Shown here piece by piece: positions 54,356 through 62,057 of a stretch of 64,000 nt of DNA. How positions within the stretch are numbered: position 1 is the first letter of the stretch; each line of letters opens with the position of its first letter. Below the pieces are notes generated by a model, which saw only the letters and a program-made list of their open reading frames with translations, was not told the origin of the DNA and did no database searches. A program made the translations under genes and the position numbers. The stretch is from Caldithrix abyssi DSM 13497 (GTDB lineage Bacteria; Calditrichota; Calditrichia; Calditrichales; Calditrichaceae). The stretch spans positions 2,044,501 to 2,108,500 of the forward strand of contig NZ_CP018099.1 of the NCBI RefSeq assembly GCF_001886815.1. The letters are read 5' to 3'.

Positions 54356-55138
54356 ATGATCGTTATTGTCATGATGCGTTTTGTATTGATTAGTATTTTG
54401 GGCAGTCTTTGTTATTTTTCGCAGCTTTTTGCCATTGAAGAATATCCTTCGTGGTTTCTTTATCCAAAAAACTATCCGGGAATTATTGTTGGCTATTCGT
54501 ACGGCGGGCATTCCGCCAGAACCGATGCGGAAAATATGTACTGCGCTTACAAATCGTGCGTGGTCAATGGTACGCTGGAGATATTTGAAGACACCAACGA
54601 ATCGCAGTGGCTGAAAAATTCGGATTATTACTATTATTACTCGCCAGACTCCGTGCTTAAAATTCAGGGCAAACTTTTTGGCATTGATTCTTTTATGACC
54701 AATATTCTCACCGGCGATTATATTGCCGCTTACTCGTTTGAGCAAAGGGATTCCCTGTCAAAAGAATGGATTAACGCCAGGCAACTTAAGGCGCCGCCGT
54801 GGGTAGAAAAGACGTTCTGGGAGGATGAGCGCTATGCCTACGGCGTGGGCCTTTTTACCTCGCGGCGTAATGAGAATGACGCATGGAAAACTGCGGAAGA
54901 ACAGGCCATCTTTAATATTTTGACCAATCTTGCCGTGGGCTTTCATCGCATCAAAATTTTGTACAAAGATCAGACGGATGGGGAATCATCATTTCAGGAA
55001 ATTTCCTTTTTACGAATCAAATATTATTTGAAAGATATAGAAATTGTAGAACGGTATCCGGACCTGGAAAATCAGCTTTTTTATGTTCTGGTGCGCATTG
55101 CAAAAAAGAATATCATCTCGCCCATGTTACGAAGATGA
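54356..55138 (+). CDS. Exported protein with duplicated LPP20-like motifs
   Basis: A 260-residue protein with an N-terminal signal peptide (hydrophobic LISILGSLCYF, ending LFAIEE). Two similar halves are visible: YPSWFLYPKNYPGIIVGYSYGG near residues 30-50 and PPWVEKTFWEDERYAYGVGLFTSRR near 145-170. Each shows the P-x-W and Y-x-x-G-x-G pattern of LPP20 domains, followed by an alanine-rich helix (NENDAWKTAEEQAIFNILTNLAV in the second). The start is uncertain, because two more ATG lie at 54371 and 54374 and no strong ribosome site is seen. Function unknown. Confidence 0.7.
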   Translation: MIVIVMMRFVLISILGSLCYFSQLFAIEEYPSWFLYPKNYPGIIVGYSYGGHSARTDAENMYCAYKSCVVNGTLEIFEDTNESQWLKNSDYYYYYSPDSVLKIQGKLFGIDSFMTNILTGDYIAAYSFEQRDSLSKEWINARQLKAPPWVEKTFWEDERYAYGVGLFTSRRNENDAWKTAEEQAIFNILTNLAVGFHRIKILYKDQTDGESSFQEISFLRIKYYLKDIEIVERYPDLENQLFYVLVRIAKKNIISPMLRR

Positions 55139-55169
55139 TTTGAGATAAAGTTAAATTTGCTGAAGGGCT

Positions 55170-56354
55170 ATGGGGATGTTAAAGGTTATTCTAATGACTT
55201 TGTGCCTGCTTTTAACCGTGCAGGCCTACGATTTTAAGGTAACGGTTAAATGGGATGAAATGGCCATGAGCGGCGAGGCCGAGGCTGTTTTACAATATTA
55301 TCACGATGGCAAGGTGGAAGCCATTCGCGGCAATCTGGATAAACCTTCCAGCGATGGCAATGTGACGGTTAACCGCACGCTAACGGGAGGTTCGCAGGAA
55401 TTCATTATCCATGATGCAAAGGGGGCCTTATTTAATATTTGGGTGATCAACGATTTGATGGATGAGGAATTTGCCGAGGAAGAAGATTTTTACGCTCTTT
55501 CTAACGCTGGCATCGAAGTGTGGGTGGAGGATCGCCTGAATGGCGGCGTTCATTCCATTAAGCTCAAACCGGGGCAAAAGGGGCTGGTGTACCGCGCAGG
55601 CGTTATCTCAGACGGGCATTTTTACGAAGTTAATGAGTTGTTCCTGAAAAAACGGCTTTACGTGGTTAATCTGGTGGATGCGGTCAACGGTCGGCCATTG
55701 GCCGGCGTGGGCGTGGCCATTAAAAATCAGCGTACCGGCGAAACCGTTGCCCTGGGACAGACCGATGCCAATGGGACGTTTATCAGCGAAATGGAATACG
55801 GCGCCTATGATGTGCTTTTTAGCAAGCAAGGGTATCTGGAAGCCAAACATCAATTCGAAATGACCATTATGGAATTGCCGGTAAGCATGCATTTTGCTTT
55901 AACGCCGGAGGTGCGGGAATTTCGTATTATTTTAACCTGGGGCGCCTTTCCTCCGGATCTGGATGCCCATTTAAGCGGGCCGCGTCCAGGCGGCGGAACG
56001 TTCCACATCTGGTGGCGCAATAAAACGCCCATCGGCGGCCGAAATTTTCTGGACCGCGACGATCAGCACTCTTACGGTCCGGAAACCATCACCATTTATA
56101 AACCGGCGCCCGGAGTTTACACCTATGCCGTGCACAATTACAGCGGCCGAATGCACCGGGGCAGCCGCGACCTTTCGTACAGCGGCGCCCATGTGGATGT
56201 TTATGCCGATGGTCGGTTGGTGGCCAGCTTTGACGCACCGCGCGGCGTCAAAGGCAATGTGTGGAAGGTCTTTCAAATCGATCGCAATAATCAGGTGGCG
56301 CCCATTAACCAATTTTACGATCAAAAAGAGTCGGCGCAGGTGTTAAATCCCTGA
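55170..56354 (+). CDS. Exported protein with carboxypeptidase-regulatory-like and DUF2135 (YfaP-like) domains
   Basis: A 394-residue protein with a signal peptide ending TVQAY. The N-terminal third is beta-rich and unassigned. A CarboxypepD_reg-like Ig domain lies at about 165-235 (VVNLVDAVNGRPLAGVGVAIKN, GQTDANGTFISEM). The C-terminal domain at about 250-375 has LTWGAFPPDLDAHLSGP, YGPETITIY and GVYTYAVHNYSG. This matches DUF2135/YfaP, a family of secreted beta proteins often next to surface-protein and von Willebrand-type genes. The DLDAH motif may bind a metal. It lies in line with the lipoprotein genes. Confidence 0.78.
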   Translation: MGMLKVILMTLCLLLTVQAYDFKVTVKWDEMAMSGEAEAVLQYYHDGKVEAIRGNLDKPSSDGNVTVNRTLTGGSQEFIIHDAKGALFNIWVINDLMDEEFAEEEDFYALSNAGIEVWVEDRLNGGVHSIKLKPGQKGLVYRAGVISDGHFYEVNELFLKKRLYVVNLVDAVNGRPLAGVGVAIKNQRTGETVALGQTDANGTFISEMEYGAYDVLFSKQGYLEAKHQFEMTIMELPVSMHFALTPEVREFRIILTWGAFPPDLDAHLSGPRPGGGTFHIWWRNKTPIGGRNFLDRDDQHSYGPETITIYKPAPGVYTYAVHNYSGRMHRGSRDLSYSGAHVDVYADGRLVASFDAPRGVKGNVWKVFQIDRNNQVAPINQFYDQKESAQVLNP

Positions 56355-56475
56355 CTTAATGCTTCCTGCCCGGCGCTGTTTGCTGGCGAAAAAAGATGGG
56401 AAAGGCGTTGGCTAAAACGACAAAGGCCAGTACGCCCATACCGGCCAGTGTAAAATCAAAATGATTGGAGAAATC

Positions 56476-57927
56476 ATGCGCATGGGACATATTTTTATCT
56501 ATCTGGCGCTTGGCGCGTTAATATCGGGCCAAGGCCTGTTTGCTCAGGATGATGAGTTTCAGAAATGGCTGGAAAAAGATCAGGCGCAGTTTAAGCAGTT
56601 TGTGGAGCAGGAAGATAAAGACTTTGCCGAATTTTTGAAAAAAGACTGGCAGGCTTTTTTAACCGAACAAGGCATAAAAACCTTCTCCAGGCCAAAACCG
56701 CCTAAAATGCCCGTTGCCCGTGAAGAGGACAAACCAAAACCGCAAGTACCTGTCAAAAAGATTGAAGAATTGCCGCTCCCGCCTCCAAAACCTGTGGTTA
56801 AACCAAAGCCGCGCCCCCTGCCCAGGCCTCAAAAGCAGGCTATTACCGTGAATTTTTACGGCGCCAGGCTCAATTTTCCCGCGGTGCGATTGAAATCAAT
56901 AAACCTTAAAAGTCCGCTAACCAGCGAAAAGATCAGCCAGGCCTGGCTGGCCATGGCGGCCACCGATTACAAACCGCTGGTTTCGGCCCTGCAACAAACC
57001 CAAAAACAGTTACTATTAAACGACTGGGCTTTTCTGGAGCTGATAGACAAGGCGGTTCGCAAAAATTTTGCAAACGATCCCAATATCTGCACGGCTTATA
57101 ACTGGTTTTTATTGAATAAGCTGGGTTACGACGCAAAGGTCGCCTTTAAAGCCGATAAGTTATTTTTACTCATGCCTTCTAAAAATACGATTTTTGAACA
57201 ACCTTTTGTTAAGATTAACAACCAGCGCTATTACTTCATCTCGCTTAATGAAAGGCTGAATTTGAGCGGCAAGATCCGCACCTATCGCGGAACTTTTAAA
57301 AACGCGGATCAACCTCTTCGTTTAACCCTGAACCGTTTGCCGGTTTTCGCCATTACGCCTGGCGAAAAAGCCATGCATTTTACCTTTAACGGCAAACAAT
57401 ATCAGCTTTCCGCGCAGTACGACGTGCAACTGGTGCGTTTTCTGGAAAACTATCCGCAAACTGATTTAACCGTGTATTTTGCGGCGCCGGTTTCCGGCGA
57501 GCTGAATTATTCTTTGCTTACGCAATTACGGCCCATGGTGCAGGGCAAAAGCGAGCTGGAGGCGGTGAATTTGCTCTTACGCTTTGTGCAAACAGCCTTT
57601 AAATACCAGACAGATGACCAGCAATTTGGTCGTGAAAAATGTTTGCTGCCGGACGAAACGCTTTATTACCCGGCCAGCGATTGTGAAGACCGTTCCGTTC
57701 TGTTCGCTTTTTTGGTGCGTCATTTGCTGGGATTAGAGATCATTGGGCTGGATTACCCCAATCACATTGCCACGGCGGTGTGTTTTAATTCTCAGATTCC
57801 GGGCGCCGCGGTGGAATACAAAGGAAAACGATTCGTGATTTGCGATCCTACCTACATCAATGCCGACGCGGGAATGGTGATGCCCGATTTTAAAGACGTT
57901 AATCCCAAAATTATTGAATTAAAATGA
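56476..57927 (+). CDS. Exported transglutaminase-like protein with N-terminal 11-residue repeats
   Basis: The 483-residue protein starts at ATG 56476 (GGAG 5 bp upstream). A signal peptide ends LFAQ. Residues 28-61 are an 11-residue repeat with aromatics at F28, F39, F50 and F61 and again three positions later (W31, F42, F53). A Pro/Lys-rich linker (about 75-130) follows. The C-terminal domain has a transglutaminase-type triad: Cys403 in ASDCEDRSVLF, His430 in YPNHIATAV and Asp457 in VICDPTY, with even spacing of 27 residues. It could be a protease or a cross-linking enzyme. The gene downstream carries the same 11-residue repeat. Confidence 0.82.
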   Translation: MRMGHIFIYLALGALISGQGLFAQDDEFQKWLEKDQAQFKQFVEQEDKDFAEFLKKDWQAFLTEQGIKTFSRPKPPKMPVAREEDKPKPQVPVKKIEELPLPPPKPVVKPKPRPLPRPQKQAITVNFYGARLNFPAVRLKSINLKSPLTSEKISQAWLAMAATDYKPLVSALQQTQKQLLLNDWAFLELIDKAVRKNFANDPNICTAYNWFLLNKLGYDAKVAFKADKLFLLMPSKNTIFEQPFVKINNQRYYFISLNERLNLSGKIRTYRGTFKNADQPLRLTLNRLPVFAITPGEKAMHFTFNGKQYQLSAQYDVQLVRFLENYPQTDLTVYFAAPVSGELNYSLLTQLRPMVQGKSELEAVNLLLRFVQTAFKYQTDDQQFGREKCLLPDETLYYPASDCEDRSVLFAFLVRHLLGLEIIGLDYPNHIATAVCFNSQIPGAAVEYKGKRFVICDPTYINADAGMVMPDFKDVNPKIIELK

Positions 57928-58013
57928 ACTGACGCTTAAATACGTATGATGAGAACGGCATTTTAAATTTTGAGATTTGAAGCGACAGAAAACAGCAACG
58001 AGGAGAAAAGGCG

Positions 58014-58805
58014 ATGAAAATACATTGTTTGGGCTGGATGGTCATTTTGTTCTTTACTTCTGTTACGCTTGCTCAGGAGCCGCTGGGCAAGGTGACCTTT
58101 CCCATCGGGAAGAATTTTTTGCAGCATGCGGGGCAGCTGGAATGGCAGCCGGTTAAATATTACATGCCGGTGCTGGAAAAAGATCGCCTTAAAACAGGTA
58201 AACAATCGCGCTGCGAAATTACTTTTAAAAACAAGAAAGTGATGCGCATCGGCGAGAATTCGGTGATCAGCATTACGCGCGATAAAATGGGCAATGAACA
58301 GGTAGAAATGAGTCGCGGCCGGGCCTGGATCAGCTTGTTTTTAAAGGGGGTGGCCTCGCTGGTGGTTAAAACGCCCACTTCTGTTTGCGCCGTGCGCGGC
58401 ACAGTCTATCGCCTGGAAAGCGACTCTAACATGACCCGCTATCGTTGTTATGAAGGAGCCCTGGAGATTACCCCCTTAAAAAAAGATCGCTCGGGGTTGG
58501 CCGATACTTCGCTCACTTTAAGCGCCGGCCAGGAATTAATTCTGGTGATGAATTTTGAAGAGTACAAAAAGCAACAGCAAAAGGAATTTGAAGAATTTAA
58601 GAAAAAGGACGCTGACGATTTTGAACAATTCATAAAAGAGGAGCGAAAAGCGTTTGAAGACATGGTGGCTAAAGACCTGGCGGAATTTAAGCAGATGCAG
58701 GATGTGGCTTATAAAATGACTGCATTTGATGCGCAGGAAGACGCCAATTCCGACTGGGTGCAATGGAATAAAGAGCGCGACCGTTTAATGCAAGAAGGTG
58801 AATGA
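58014..58805 (+). CDS. Exported FecR-domain protein with C-terminal 11-residue repeats
   Basis: A 263-residue protein with a signal peptide ending TLAQ. The FecR-like beta domain (about 40-180) shows EKDRLKTGKQSRCEITFKNKKVMRIGENS, RGRAWISLF and the hallmark VVKTPTSVCAVRGTVYRLE, with CYEGALEITP. This is a free periplasmic FecR domain without the anti-sigma N-terminus. Residues 181-228 form five 11-residue repeats with Phe at 181, 192, 203, 214 and 225 and an aromatic or Met three residues later. GAGGAGAAAAGG precedes the ATG. The stop overlaps the next start (ATGATG), so the two are coupled. Confidence 0.86.
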   Translation: MKIHCLGWMVILFFTSVTLAQEPLGKVTFPIGKNFLQHAGQLEWQPVKYYMPVLEKDRLKTGKQSRCEITFKNKKVMRIGENSVISITRDKMGNEQVEMSRGRAWISLFLKGVASLVVKTPTSVCAVRGTVYRLESDSNMTRYRCYEGALEITPLKKDRSGLADTSLTLSAGQELILVMNFEEYKKQQQKEFEEFKKKDADDFEQFIKEERKAFEDMVAKDLAEFKQMQDVAYKMTAFDAQEDANSDWVQWNKERDRLMQEGE

Positions 58806-59212
58806 TGAGGAGGGTATTTTTATTAATATTAGCCGCCGGCCTTATTTTGTTTGCCTGTAAAAATGAAAAAGATAAACAGGGTAATGAATCGACGGTAGAG
58901 ACTGCGGACAGCGATTCGCTTGCGTTGCAGGTGAAGAATGCGCCGCAGTGGGCGCTTTCCGTTCCGCAGAAAGAGGGTTATCTGTACGCTGTTGGTAAGG
59001 GCAGCTCGCTGCGCCCGGAGTTGGCCAGGAAAAAAGCCATGCTGGAGGCGCGCGTAAAATTGGCTGAAAAGCTGAGCGGGCGCGGCGATAGTTTGAATGT
59101 TTTTTTACGCCGCAGCCGTGTAAAAGAGGAAACGCAGATCAAAGATGGTGGACGCTGGCGGAGCTTTGTGCTGCTGGAGGTTCCGTTGGCGGACGGTGAG
59201 AAGGTGGAATAG
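58802..59212 (+). CDS. Small LPP20-like lipoprotein
   Basis: A 136-residue lipoprotein (lipobox LILFAC|KN, Cys19). After an acidic linker, the LPP20 core is seen: APQWALSVPQKEGYLYAVGKGSSLRPELARKKAMLEARVKLAEKL, then SFVLLEVPLADG. It is the last gene of the cluster and overlaps the FecR gene by 4 bp. Two ATG in tandem (58802, 58805) are possible starts. Confidence 0.8.
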   Translation: MMRRVFLLILAAGLILFACKNEKDKQGNESTVETADSDSLALQVKNAPQWALSVPQKEGYLYAVGKGSSLRPELARKKAMLEARVKLAEKLSGRGDSLNVFLRRSRVKEETQIKDGGRWRSFVLLEVPLADGEKVE

Positions 59213-59492
59213 GAAAGGTTTTCGGTTTGAGGAGAAGGCCGGGGGGAAGGGGATGGAGAAGAGGGGGAGGGAAGCGCCCCCTGAAGGGGGGCGCTGGTTT
59301 GGCGTGGGGGAGATTGCCCGGGGCGCCGCCCTGGGCATGCGCAGCACAACGTAAGCAGAACCACGAACGAAGGACAAATCCCTTCGTCTTTGATATGTTC
59401 GCTCTCTGCAACAATATAAACCATGAAAAATCAGGCATAAAACAGCAGAATGGTTTTATCGATGTCGAAAATCATCATGCCAAAGGTGTTAT
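59213..59492 (+). other. Intergenic region with two hairpins after the lipoprotein cluster
   Basis: No gene is seen. 59273-59295 is a GC hairpin (AGCGCCCCC/GGGGGCGCT, loop TGAA plus one G), and 59367-59387 is ACGAAGG/CCTTCGT followed by CTTTG. Either could end the upstream operon. The G-rich stretch 59235-59275 differs in composition from its surroundings. Short frames across it have no family features. Confidence 0.5.
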
Positions 59493-59591
59493 GGGAGTGT
59501 CTCAAAAGCGACATCATATGTATATTTATAAAAATATATGGAAAAGTTTACAATAGTCCTCACCCCCTTATCCCCCTCTCCCGATTTCGGG

Positions 59592-61932
59592 CTGACCTTT
59601 ACCCACACATAGCACCGTGGGTTATGGGCCGTCTCGGCTTGAAGTAAAAATAATATACATCTCGGTTGCCGTATCCAATCGCTGTATTCCTCGCCAGAGC
59701 GTTACTGTGCCAGGCTCGCCATCACTCTTTCTGCCTAAATGGCCTCCGATCTGACCTACCATACGGATGGCTTCTCGTAAACTCATCGGCTCCTCCGGCG
59801 CTATGGGCGTCTTATGCACATAGCAATACAACGCTTTCCATTCCTCTTCTTTGAAAAATACGCTCGCCGGCGAATCCGGTATTTCACGACCTAACATGGT
59901 CATATGATAAATGCGCCAGGCTACAACCATATCCACGGCTAAGGCCGTCTCTAAACGATCCGCACTGCCTAATTGACGATCTTTTATGCGGCAGCCGCTC
60001 TTGAGCGTTCGATGATATATCTCGATACCCCAACGACGAGTGTACCACTGCACTCGTTGATAGGCATCAGTAAAATTCTCTACCGACACCGTGGTCAATA
60101 ACATCCACTCTATTGGACTCTTAATATCAGCTGGCGGATCGACCTCTCGGATATAAACAGCCCACACCTTAATGGGCTTAGAGGACGAAAATCGTTTCGG
60201 CGGTTCTAAGTCTATCGACGAATAACGCAAGGACATCTTGGCCTCACGAGCCCTGATATTGCCCCTACGAGGAACATGAATTTGAAATTGACCGCGCTCT
60301 TCTTGACTGGACATGTAATCCCACAGATCAATTCCGGCCACTTTGCGATTGCGGCGCTTGCCCACGCGTACCAAAAGTCCTGCCTTGCTATCTTTCCTTT
60401 GAGCCTCATGAAATAATTCGTAGATATCCGCCTCTCGATCGCCCACGCTTACGATAAGCGTCTCCGGACATAACTTAGCGATCTCGTTGACCCGGCGATA
60501 ACTACGTAACCATTTCATACTCTCTTTTTGCTCAATGGGTAATTCCTTCCGACGACGCGTCTTGCCTCGATCCTTCGGATCACGAGCCCATACCTGGGCA
60601 TCCAATACGCCTAACGGCGTGCCATCCTCACTAAAGGCCAATGTATCATGTAAAATCAAGCCAATGCTCTGGTGATCTATATGGCTTGTCGGCCCCAAGT
60701 CTTTGGTCATGGGATGCGTGCTGTAGTCTAAAATGGTCGTGTCCTGAGGCGCTAAAACCACCTTGTGTTCTTTTATGCGATCTATCGTCGCCTCGGTATG
60801 TGCATCTAAAATAATATCCATGGTTACCTTCTCGTTTTGAAAAAATCGATAGGCGCCCATCGTGCGCGCCTTACCACCACAGGCCTCCGGAATGTTGGCC
60901 TGCGGCTTGTTGTAAAAGTCATCCGCTATGGCGTACAAACGCTGTTTGAGACGATTGTCATATAAGCGAATGCTGCCAAATTCCCGCTCCGCCCAATTCG
61001 ATGAGTCTTTGATTAATCGTCCTTGGCCTAAACCGTCCGCACTCTCCTGACACAAAATCTTTCGCCAGTTCCTTTGCAATGGATAAAGAAATACCTTTTT
61101 GGCGATACCGTCACGACGACCGCTGGTATTTCCTACATAAAGCCAGTTGGAAGCCAGGTAACCGATGCCTTTGAAAACACTAGAATCCACATAACTTTCC
61201 ACCAAAACCGGGCGATAACCATAACGACTCTCCCAATCGGTTCCAATACGCTGCAAGGCTTTACTCAACAGAAATGAAGCCAGATTCTTGACCTTAACCG
61301 TAGGTACGATCAAAAAACGATCATTACTGATCACATACTGGATATTCTCCCTTCGCGCCTTTTCGCTCCAGCCAATATAGGCATCCCTGGCTCGTAATTT
61401 ATAAGTCGCTGAACTAAAGCCTAAAGCGCCAATATAGCCATACTTCTCGCTTTTTACAATATAGCGAATCTGAGCGCCACAAAGTTTTGCGCTTTTAAGG
61501 TAATGGAAATTCTCTATTAACTGAAACCATGCGCGCGAATCCTTGCTGTAGCGGCTTTTGATCGGCTCGATTACAATTTCGCCTAAAACCGATAAATGGC
61601 CTTCAATGGAGGCGATTGGAACATCAAGCTTACGCTTTTTCTTTTTTTCAAAAGCATAGCTTTTTTTTCGTTCTGGTAATTTGATTAAACCGCGCCGATC
61701 CAGCTCTAATAAGGCTTTACGGCAGCTCATCTCCTGGAATTTCCCATTGGGAGATTTCCAGTCCATCAGTTCGCATACCTCTCGTGATAATTTCCTACGA
61801 GATATCTGCGGCTGCCGGGCAATGATCGCATTAATACGTTTTAATATTGGTTCGCTAAAAATTTTCCCATATATTTGCATGTAGAAAATTTAACAAATTA
61901 TTCCCCCTGTGTCAAGTGTGTGCCAGGTCCAG
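59592..61932. mobile_element. IS4/Tn5-type insertion sequence with 10-bp target duplication (2341 bp)
   Basis: The 10-bp sequence CGATTTCGGG is present at 59582-59591 and again at 61933-61942, directly flanking the element. The ends are imperfect inverted repeats: left CTGACCTTTACCCACACATA, right (reverse complement) CTGGACCTGGCACACACTTG. The 9-13 bp duplication is usual for IS4-related elements. It contains one complete transposase gene on the minus strand. Confidence 0.85.
59622..61880 (-). CDS. IS4/Tn5-type transposase with N-terminal DruA-like (DUF4338) domain
   Basis: A 752-residue fusion. Residues about 1-70 form a helical DNA-binding-like region (PQISRRKLSREVCELM). About 75-270 resemble DUF4338/DruA: LCGAQIRYIVKSEKYGYIGALGFSSA, DAYIGWSEKARREN, FLIVPTVKVKNLASFLLSKAL and LVESYVDSSVFKGIGYLASNWLYVG. 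The rest is a Tn5/IS4 DDE transposase: GAYRFFQNEKV, VLAPQDTTILDYS (first Asp), VSVGDREADIYELF (second Asp) and WGIEIYHRTLKSGCRI (Glu, YREK-like). The frame is intact. DruA is known from the Druantia anti-phage system; here the domain probably serves transposition. Confidence 0.88.
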   Translation of the reverse strand: MQIYGKIFSEPILKRINAIIARQPQISRRKLSREVCELMDWKSPNGKFQEMSCRKALLELDRRGLIKLPERKKSYAFEKKKKRKLDVPIASIEGHLSVLGEIVIEPIKSRYSKDSRAWFQLIENFHYLKSAKLCGAQIRYIVKSEKYGYIGALGFSSATYKLRARDAYIGWSEKARRENIQYVISNDRFLIVPTVKVKNLASFLLSKALQRIGTDWESRYGYRPVLVESYVDSSVFKGIGYLASNWLYVGNTSGRRDGIAKKVFLYPLQRNWRKILCQESADGLGQGRLIKDSSNWAEREFGSIRLYDNRLKQRLYAIADDFYNKPQANIPEACGGKARTMGAYRFFQNEKVTMDIILDAHTEATIDRIKEHKVVLAPQDTTILDYSTHPMTKDLGPTSHIDHQSIGLILHDTLAFSEDGTPLGVLDAQVWARDPKDRGKTRRRKELPIEQKESMKWLRSYRRVNEIAKLCPETLIVSVGDREADIYELFHEAQRKDSKAGLLVRVGKRRNRKVAGIDLWDYMSSQEERGQFQIHVPRRGNIRAREAKMSLRYSSIDLEPPKRFSSSKPIKVWAVYIREVDPPADIKSPIEWMLLTTVSVENFTDAYQRVQWYTRRWGIEIYHRTLKSGCRIKDRQLGSADRLETALAVDMVVAWRIYHMTMLGREIPDSPASVFFKEEEWKALYCYVHKTPIAPEEPMSLREAIRMVGQIGGHLGRKSDGEPGTVTLWRGIQRLDTATEMYIIFTSSRDGP

Positions 61933-62057
61933 CGATTTCGGGAGAGGGGGAATTAAAGGGGGTGAGGGAAAGAAAAAATGTAAAAAAATACATTGTCTTT
62001 GACTTTTGGGACAGCCCCATACATGCTACCGTCTTTCCACAACTTTCACTACTGGTT

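Larger units (their letters stand above)
59493..62018. mobile_element. Small element with IS1182-like ends, interrupted by an IS4-type element
   Basis: The right end 62002-62018 is identical to the inner-to-outer end of the IS at 47189-49196 (ACTTTTGGGACAGCCCC). The left end 59493-59509 (GGGAGTGTCTCAAAAGC) matches the other end at 13 of 17 positions. Removing the inner element and one target copy leaves about 175 bp of non-coding DNA, so this looks like a non-autonomous derivative. Its centre was a palindrome (59559-59584 with 61938-61967). Confidence 0.65.

Noticed and set aside
54173-54745. 190-codon minus-strand reading frame
   Set aside because: Most of it is antisense to the exported LPP20-like gene at 54356. 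Its composition is shadow-like and it has no start signal or family features.
59145-59556. Several overlapping Gly/Arg- or Pro-rich frames after the lipoprotein cluster
   Set aside because: They result from a G-rich stretch on one strand. None has a plausible start or domain.
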